This document shows positions 42,520-47,506 of a stretch of DNA of 47,506 nt, piece by piece (position 1 is the stretch's first letter; each line of letters opens with the position of its first letter). The stretch is taken from assembly GCF_000426845.1 (NCBI RefSeq), contig NZ_AUGD01000030.1, forward strand, positions 1 through 47,506, written 5' to 3'. The notes below the pieces were generated by a model. That model saw only the letters and a list, made by a program, of their open reading frames with translations, did not search any database and was not told the DNA's origin. The position numbers and the translations under genes were made by a program. The stretch comes from Bradyrhizobium sp. in8p8. Lineage in GTDB: Bacteria; Pseudomonadota; Alphaproteobacteria; Rhizobiales; Xanthobacteraceae.

Positions 42520-42862
42520 GTGGCTTCGGTGCTGCTTGTTGAGGATGAAGCACTCATCCAGATGATGATAGCCGACGTGCTCGCAGAGCTGGGCCACACC
42601 GTTGTGGCCGAAGCCAGTGATCTGGCCACCGCCCTGGAGCTCGCCAACAACGCCAATATGATTGCGCTGTGGTGGATGTTTTGCTTGGCCGCACTAGCAG
42701 GTCGCGGCGGTCCTCGCCGAGCGTAAGATCCCGTTCGCCTTTGCGAGTGGCTACGGGGCTGACGGAATGCCGGACGGATTTCAGGATCGCCCGCTTCTCA
42801 CCAAACCTTTTCAGATAGATCAGCTCGAACGCTGTAAAGCCAGGCTTGTGGATCGAGGGTGA
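42520..42862 (+). pseudogene. Frameshifted single-domain response regulator
   Basis: A receiver domain is recognisable in three frames. From GTG at 42520 (TTGGAGA upstream) it reads ASVLLVEDEALIQMMIADVL to about 42657; the central VVDVLLGR segment with the phospho-acceptor Asp continues in a second frame (~42659-42700); the end AVLAERKIPFAFASGYGADG...LLTKPFQIDQLE continues in a third frame to TGA at 42860-42862. Two frameshifts therefore break the gene. It is related to the intact regulator at 43202-43567 (shared FxxxxGYGA and KPF-IDQL). Sequencing error is the alternative cause. Confidence 0.85.
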
Positions 42863-42924
42863 ATGCGGAACGGCTAGCAAACAAGGACGTTGCGAAAGTA
42901 CCTTTGAAGTTGGGGTCATTCGCG

Positions 42925-43152
42925 ATGCCGCGCTATTGCCTCAATGTTACTCACGAACACACGGAGGTTGATCGCATCGGCGAGGAATTGCCGGACAAGC
43001 ACGCGGCGTGGAAAGAAGCGACCGTAGTGGCGGGGCAGACGCTGCAGGGTATTGATGGAAAGCTGGTGCCCGGCAGGAATGGCGGATGGAGGTCTGACGA
43101 GTTTCAAAACACTCCCTTTATCCTGCACATCAACGCCGAGAAGCCGGACTGA
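42925..43152 (+). CDS. DUF6894-type small protein
   Basis: 75 aa from ATG at 42925; an upstream GTG at 42859 overlaps the pseudogene and is not favoured. MPRYCLNVTHEHTEVDRIGEELPDKHAAWKEATVVAGQTLQ matches the short DUF6894 proteins abundant in Bradyrhizobium and relatives: a beta-hairpin start, GxELPD and an AWKEAT helix. No function is established for the family. It is followed by 49 bases and then the convergent receiver gene. Confidence 0.8.
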   Translation: MPRYCLNVTHEHTEVDRIGEELPDKHAAWKEATVVAGQTLQGIDGKLVPGRNGGWRSDEFQNTPFILHINAEKPD

Positions 43153-43201
43153 TGGATCGAGCGACCTGGTGGTGGAATGAAGTGCTTGATCCGTGGCGGG
43201 C

Positions 43202-43567
43202 TTAGGAACGCGATAGAAGCGTCCGCAACTTTTCATTCAATTGGTCTATGGAGAAGGGCTTACCAATCGCGGGGGCACCCTTGAACTCCTCGTCGAGGGG
43301 GGGTGCCCCGTAGCCCGTGCTGAATAGGAACGGAATCCCCCGCTCGCGTAAGACGCGAGCCACCGGGAAAACAAGCTCTCCAGCCAAGTTGACATCCAGA
43401 AGGGCCAGATCGAATGAGCCGGTCGTCGCCAACTCGCATGCCGTATTGAGATGAGCCGCAGAGGCAACAACCTTAAGGCCCAATTCCTCCAGCATGTCTT
43501 CGATCATAAGGGCGACCAAGCCCTCGTCCTCGACGAGGAGAACCCTGGCGGCCGATACTTCAGACAT
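43202..43567 (-). CDS. Single-domain response regulator (receiver only)
   Basis: 121 aa, a complete CheY-like receiver without an output domain: acidic pair E13/D14, phospho-acceptor D58 in LALLDVN, STGYG near 89, and KPF near 103. It overlaps the upstream HWE kinase by 8 bases, so the kinase probably phosphorylates it. Stand-alone receivers of this kind in alphaproteobacteria take part in general-stress and phosphorelay networks. The closely similar broken copy lies 340 bases away on the other strand. Confidence 0.92.
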   Translation of the reverse strand: MSEVSAARVLLVEDEGLVALMIEDMLEELGLKVVASAAHLNTACELATTGSFDLALLDVNLAGELVFPVARVLRERGIPFLFSTGYGAPPLDEEFKGAPAIGKPFSIDQLNEKLRTLLSRS

Positions 43568-45743
43568 TGGTGGACGTGACCCTAATGGGAAACTTCATGC
43601 GGCAGCGCGTACCCTCCGCCTCGAACACCAGGTCGAACTCGCCGGCGAGATCATGTTCGACGCAACGCTCCATCAGCCGCGTGCCGAACCCGCGCCGCTT
43701 AGGTGGCGCAACCGGGGGACCTCCGCGTTCGCTCCATTCGCATGCTAACATGAATTGAGCCCGTTCGCCGTCGACGACCCTCCAGACGAGCGACACGGAT
43801 CCACCCGGTACAGATAGGGAGCCGTACTTTGCCGCGTTCGTCAAAAGCTCGTTGAGCACCATGGTGACGCTTAGCGCCGTGCGCGCGTCTAGATGGACGT
43901 TCGGCCCGCCCGTGACAACCCGACCGCCGGAGACCGGCGCGACGATATCGTGGACCATTTGCTCGAACGGGGCATCTTGCCAATTTCGTCTTGTCAGAAG
44001 GTCATGGGCACGCGCGAGGGCCAACAGCCGTCCTGTAAAAGTCGGCAGAAATTCCTGCAGATCGGCAGCATGGCGGGCGGTCTGGCTCGCGAGGGACTGT
44101 ACAGTGGCAAGCGTATTTTTGACACGGTGGTTCAGCTCGTCGATGAGCACCTTCTGGGCATTCTCTGCCAGCTTACGCTCACTGATGTCGACGAGCATGT
44201 TGATGGCGCCGACCAAGTTTCCGTCCGCGTCGCGCAGCGGCGTCGGATAAGGAATGAAAGGCACGCGTTTGCCGTCCGGACGCTCGGCAATGGCCTCCGC
44301 CCCGCGAACCGAGCGATTTTCACGCAGCGCGACAGCCATTGGACATTCATCGTGCGGCAGAGGCGAACCGTCGGGCCAATAGAGTTTCCAGGTTACGCAC
44401 CATTCATCGCCAGGCTGGGGGGTTCTACCCGCCATCTCGACCGCGGCGCGATTGAAGAAATTGATCCGGCCCTCTGCATCGGTGGTGTAGATCGCCGCGG
44501 GCAGAGCCTCAAGGAGATCGCGCATGCGCTGCTCGCCTTCACGCAGTCGATCCTCCAGCTGCTTTGTGGCGGTGACGTCCTGGGCAACACGCACGCCATA
44601 GAGGAAGCGACCACTCGGGTCGCGCACCGACGAACTCGATATATCGAGATGGCGTACCGAGCCGTCGGGCCGCAGAGCACGCTTGCGGATCGTGTAGTTC
44701 TCGACCTCGCCGCGCACCTGAGCTGCATAGAGTTCGGCGTCCTTTGCCCGGTCATCCGGATCGGTGTAGTCGAGGAACGTCATTCTGAGCAATTCATCGC
44801 GTGAGCGCCCAGTTATTCCACAAAGTGCATCGTTCACCCGCAAGAAGCGGCCGCTCTCGTCTGCCTCCGATATGCCGACGATTGCAGCCTCGTACGTTGC
44901 CGCAAGTCGGGCATCACTGGCCTGCCGTGCTTCGTTGGCAGCCTGCAATTCCGTGACGTCGAGGGTGAAGCAACGTGTGTTGACGAACTTGCCGTCGACA
45001 AATCGGCTGTTTGACGTAATCAGTACATGCTTCACCGAGCCGTCGCGCGCCCGCAACCGCGCGGGATAACGTTCGAGCGGCTGGCCGCAGGAAAGGCGCT
45101 GAAGGATGTCGCCGATCACGGGAGCGTCCGCATGAAACTCCGCGATGTGACGGCCAATGTACTCCTCTGGGCTGTACCCGAGCAGAGCCAGCTCGGCTCT
45201 GTTTGCACGAAGGATGATGCCTTCGCCGCTGACGATATGAAGACCGACCGCGCTGTTCTCGAAGAAGTCCTCCAGGTCCCGCGTTTTCTGTCGAACCTCT
45301 TCTTCGATCCGCTTTCGTTCAGTGATGTCTTGAAAGCAGTTGATGGCGCCCTGGATGACGCCCGAGTGGTCGCGCAACGCTCGGATGTTGACCAGGGCCG
45401 TAAAGCGAGAGCCGTCCGGCCGCGCCATGATGACTTCGGCGTTGCGCGTGGGCGTTCCAGCCCGAACCGCCGTGGCCATGGGACAATCGCTGTGGGCCAG
45501 CGGACTTCCGTCGAGAAGGTAGAGTTGGTGCGAACCGCAGAATCGTTCCTTTCTGGCAGGGTTGGGGGTCCTGCCCCACAATTGCACCGCCTCGGTGTTG
45601 TAGGCGACCAGCAATCCCTCGGCATCGCAAAGGTAAACCGCCCCAGGAATGGCATCCAGCGCGGCTTGGCCGGCTGCCACCAGCGCCTCGAACTCCGTCG
45701 GTTGACGACGGGAGGAGAGCGGAAATTCCTCGACATTGGACAT
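43560..45743 (-). CDS. HWE-family sensor histidine kinase with four PAS domains
   Basis: 727 aa, soluble. Four PAS domains lie at about 22-143, 155-265, 278-395 and 404-523, each but the last followed by PAC-like sequence; PAS1 and PAS4 are similar (both contain DGSPL.H..CPMA). The HWE/HisKA_2 kinase region follows with H539 in ELNHRVKNTLATVQSLA, the family signature, and an N-box MVLNELLTNAAKYG. No membrane segments, so the signal is cytoplasmic (redox, light or small molecule; cofactor residues cannot be assigned). It is coupled to the receiver protein downstream. Confidence 0.93.
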   Translation of the reverse strand: MSNVEEFPLSSRRQPTEFEALVAAGQAALDAIPGAVYLCDAEGLLVAYNTEAVQLWGRTPNPARKERFCGSHQLYLLDGSPLAHSDCPMATAVRAGTPTRNAEVIMARPDGSRFTALVNIRALRDHSGVIQGAINCFQDITERKRIEEEVRQKTRDLEDFFENSAVGLHIVSGEGIILRANRAELALLGYSPEEYIGRHIAEFHADAPVIGDILQRLSCGQPLERYPARLRARDGSVKHVLITSNSRFVDGKFVNTRCFTLDVTELQAANEARQASDARLAATYEAAIVGISEADESGRFLRVNDALCGITGRSRDELLRMTFLDYTDPDDRAKDAELYAAQVRGEVENYTIRKRALRPDGSVRHLDISSSSVRDPSGRFLYGVRVAQDVTATKQLEDRLREGEQRMRDLLEALPAAIYTTDAEGRINFFNRAAVEMAGRTPQPGDEWCVTWKLYWPDGSPLPHDECPMAVALRENRSVRGAEAIAERPDGKRVPFIPYPTPLRDADGNLVGAINMLVDISERKLAENAQKVLIDELNHRVKNTLATVQSLASQTARHAADLQEFLPTFTGRLLALARAHDLLTRRNWQDAPFEQMVHDIVAPVSGGRVVTGGPNVHLDARTALSVTMVLNELLTNAAKYGSLSVPGGSVSLVWRVVDGERAQFMLACEWSERGGPPVAPPKRRGFGTRLMERCVEHDLAGEFDLVFEAEGTRCRMKFPIRVTSTNV

Positions 45744-46035
45744 AGGGTAAGCTCTCGGGGCGAGAGGAGGCCCAACGCCGGGCCGCTGTTCGGGAGGAGA
45801 TTGGCAGACACCCCCGTTGGCCAGCCAACAAGCCAGAACGCCTAAGAACGTCGATGGTTCCCTTCTACCTCAACGGCTGGGCGATGGGTAGGCACCCACT
45901 GAAGCTTTGACCATCGACCCTCGGTCTTGAGGGCAGGCTGTGAGTTCCAATGCTCGTTCCGCGGAGGAACCTAAGTCGAACGTCGCGCGTTGGATGTCAA
46001 GACTGCCAGGCGGGGGAGTTCGGGGAGATTCCGTT

Positions 46036-46272
46036 ATGCGGCGCCGCATCAAGCAATCCATTCCTTTTAGTCAGCGGCTCGCGGATGAAGCTGCAAAATT
46101 TCGGAAAGCCGCTGAAGAGTTGCCGCCCGGCACTACACGAGAGCTGCTGATGAAGCGGGTTAGGCAGGCTGAAGCCGCACTGCAAATCAATGACTGGCTG
46201 GCCACGCCCGGCTCAGCGCCACCCTCTGCGCTTGAGCAACTCAACGCGAGAACGACGCGCGACATCCCATGA
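46036..46272 (+). CDS. Small hypothetical protein
   Basis: 78 aa from ATG at 46036 (GGGGAGA ~8 bases upstream); a frame extending to 45940 is less likely. MRRRIKQSIPFSQRLADEAAKFRKAAEELPPGTTRELLMKRVRQAEAALQINDWL resembles a small helical protein family common in Bradyrhizobium, with ELPPGTxRE and ARQAE-like cores. Soluble and strongly charged. Function unknown. Confidence 0.65.
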   Translation: MRRRIKQSIPFSQRLADEAAKFRKAAEELPPGTTRELLMKRVRQAEAALQINDWLATPGSAPPSALEQLNARTTRDIP

Positions 46273-46281
46273 AGCTGCACG

Positions 46282-46590
46282 GTGGTGACCTCAAGGGACC
46301 GGAATGTGACTACGCAGCGAAAGTCGTCGCATCCCGGCGCTGGAATGAGTCAGGCCGATGCGGATAAGCGCGTCGAAGACGTCCTGACTCCAGTGAAGGC
46401 TGATATTGATACCGCGCGCAAGGCAATAGCGTCTCTTGCCTTCTGGCTGACTGCAGCACTGCCTCGCGGCGACGAGGGCGGCAGTCTCCGTGATAGTACC
46501 CGGCATCTGCGGCATTGAAATCAAGGAAGATACCGCGCCCATTCTGCTTTGGCTGATCGGAATCCCGATCCCCCTGAGAGCTGCATCCAA
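46282..46590 (+). pseudogene. Remnant of a small rhizobial membrane protein
   Basis: The first frame (46282-46518) includes KADIDTARKAIASLAFWLTAAL, then GDEGGSLRD before a stop; a second frame resumes with IEIKEDTAPILLWLIGIPIPL (46508-46580). In the family I recall, WLTAxLL-(A)xxEGG.LRD and a C-terminal WLxGIPIPLL belong to one protein, so a deletion and at least one frameshift seem to have broken it. Assignment rests on pattern memory and is tentative. Confidence 0.45.
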
Positions 46591-46640
46591 ACGAGAGAAT
46601 TGCGTCGTCAGGGCGGCTGGTTGTGCGGAAGCGGAGTTGG

Positions 46641-47156
46641 TCACTTCTCGTCGAGTATCTTCCGGACTTTCTCGGCCAATGCCCGAAAGGTAAACGGCTT
46701 GCTGATGAGATTGACGCCGGCAACGAGGCGGCCGTCGTGGACTATTGCATTGCGCGTGTAGCCTGTTGTGAATAGAACCTTGGTCGCGGGATGCAGCCTC
46801 TTTGCGTGATCAGCAATGTTTTTGCCGTGAAGCCTATCCGGCAGAACAACATCGGTAAAAAGCAGATCAATGGACCGAGAGGATTCAAGAAGAGCTAGAG
46901 CTGACGCCGCATCGGCCGCTTCAAACACTTGGTATCCGAGGTCACGGAGAACTCCGCAGGAATACGCCCGCAAGTCGTCATGGCTTCGACAACCAATATA
47001 GCTTCGTTGCCACCTAACATTGTTACAGTCGGTGAAAGGCGGTTTACCTGCTTATCGGCGGCGTCGGTCTGGGATCGAGGAAGATAGATCTTAACCGCTG
47101 TGCCATGACCCAATTCACTATAGATCCTGATGTGCCCTCCCGTTTGTCGGACGAAG
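46641..47156 (-). pseudogene. 3' remnant of a hybrid histidine kinase, interrupted by an IS
   Basis: Reading leftward, residues FVRQTGGHIRIYSELGHGTAVKIYLPR are the end of a histidine-kinase ATPase domain; GGNEAILVVE then starts the receiver, but the frame breaks at about 46979 (two extra bases in GAAGCCATGACG compared with the expected GAAGATGACG). The receiver continues in another frame as LRAYSCGVLRDLGYQVFEAADA...TDVVLPD...TGYTRNA...SKPFTFRALAEKVR to 46641. The 5' part of the kinase is replaced by the IS at 47157. Gene therefore doubly inactivated. Confidence 0.85.
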
Positions 47157-47506
47157 TGGTCTGAGCCCCTCGCTTCATCCAGCAATGGAAAGAGTCCCGG
47201 TTGAATATGAGCCCAAGGGGCTCGGTGAAGCAACGGGGCGGGGCGCGGAGCCCTCGGCATAGCGCAGCGTCCCGTCCCGTTGCGGCCCAAGAGCGTTGCG
47301 TTTGGCGTATTCGGTCGGCGTGAGGTTGCCCAGGGCGCTGTGCGGCCGGGCGTTGTTGTAGTCGTCTTTCCAGGCGGCCAGCACGGCTCGCGCCTGTGCG
47401 AGCGAAGTGAACAGCGTCTCATTGAGGAGTTCATCGCGCAGGCGGGCGTTAAAGCTCTCGATGAAGGCATTCTGGGTCGGTTTGCCGGGCGCGATGTAGT
47501 GCCACT
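47157..47506 (-). mobile_element. IS3-family insertion sequence, 3' end, cut by window edge
   Basis: The element encodes an IS3-family transposase and inserts into a hybrid kinase gene. Its outer end probably begins at TGGTCTGAGCCCC (47157-47169), a TG-starting sequence similar to IS3-family terminal repeats, directly next to kinase codons for HFVRQTGG. The other end and target duplication lie beyond the window. Confidence 0.75.
47175..47506 (-). CDS. IS3-family transposase (OrfB), C-terminal part
   Basis: Partial; the frame ends at TGA 47175-47177 and runs off the right edge. Visible residues WHYIAPGKPTQNAFIESFN, then DELLNETLFTSLAQAR and WKDDYNNARPHSALGNLTPTEYA are characteristic of the rve/integrase domain of IS3-family OrfB proteins (IS407-like group). 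The E of FIESF is the catalytic Glu of the DDE triad. The last ~35 residues, after GNLTPTEYAK, are variable. It catalyses transposition; whether the element is complete cannot be seen. Confidence 0.93.
   Translation of the reverse strand, partial: WHYIAPGKPTQNAFIESFNARLRDELLNETLFTSLAQARAVLAAWKDDYNNARPHSALGNLTPTEYAKRNALGPQRDGTLRYAEGSAPRPVASPSPLGSYSTGTLSIAG

Noticed and set aside
43893..44804. Plus-strand 303-codon frame under the HWE kinase
   Set aside because: Antisense of a clear multi-PAS kinase; no ribosome site or domain.

Overview
The window looks like part of an integrative and conjugative element (ICE) from a GC-rich alphaproteobacterium, most likely Bradyrhizobium or a close relative (Rhodopseudomonas, Afipia, Nitrobacter). 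The evidence is a Tn4371/rhizobial-type tra-trb cluster, FixJ-type two-component pairs, an HWE-family kinase, a DUF6894 protein and several small proteins of the kind common in Bradyrhizobium. No rRNA, intact tRNA, CRISPR array, integrase or attachment site is visible, so the ICE ends lie outside or are unrecognisable.

Layout. (1) 1-2862: end of a DUF3363 relaxase, traG coupling ATPase and a CopG-like ribbon-helix-helix protein. (2) 2863-9976: cargo block placed between copG and trbB. Leftward it encodes an RcnR/FrmR-type metal regulator in one operon with a membrane histidine kinase and a FixJ-type regulator. Rightward it encodes a small unknown protein, a HisE-like pyrophosphohydrolase, a SLOG-fold (DUF2493) protein and an NRAMP-related transporter. 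Palindromic operators lie between the two units. (3) 9977-19826: complete trbBCDEJKLFGI mating-pair-formation operon plus a DUF2274 gene, converging on a LysR-type regulator (19759-20718). (4) 21031-29039, all leftward: an MgtA/MgtB-type Mg2+ P-ATPase with a structured leader, a two-barrel porin, MgtC, and a second kinase/regulator pair paralogous to the first. (5) 29343-32120: small unknown proteins, a PilZ protein and a VIT-family Fe/Mn transporter. (6) 32240-39339: a CzcC-CzcA heavy-metal efflux operon with no adaptor gene, followed by a Cys-containing exported protein, and divergent from a PhoP/PhoQ-like pair. (7) 39371-47506: a TPR protein, about 2 kb of gene-poor decayed DNA, broken response regulators, an intact four-PAS HWE kinase with its receiver protein, and an IS3-family element cut into a hybrid kinase remnant.

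How it fits together. The trb genes build the type IV secretion channel, TraG couples the relaxase-DNA complex to it, and LysR may control transfer. The cargo centres on divalent cations: Mg2+ uptake (P-ATPase, MgtC), an NRAMP relative with altered metal-site residues, a Fe/Mn VIT exporter and a CzcA-type efflux pump, with four sensory regulators. The most unusual parts are the HisE-like/SLOG/NRAMP unit facing a metal repressor-kinase operon, a shared TATAC-N4-GTAT palindrome at three distant intergenic sites, the alternative hairpins before the Mg2+ ATPase, and a CzcCA pump lacking its adaptor.
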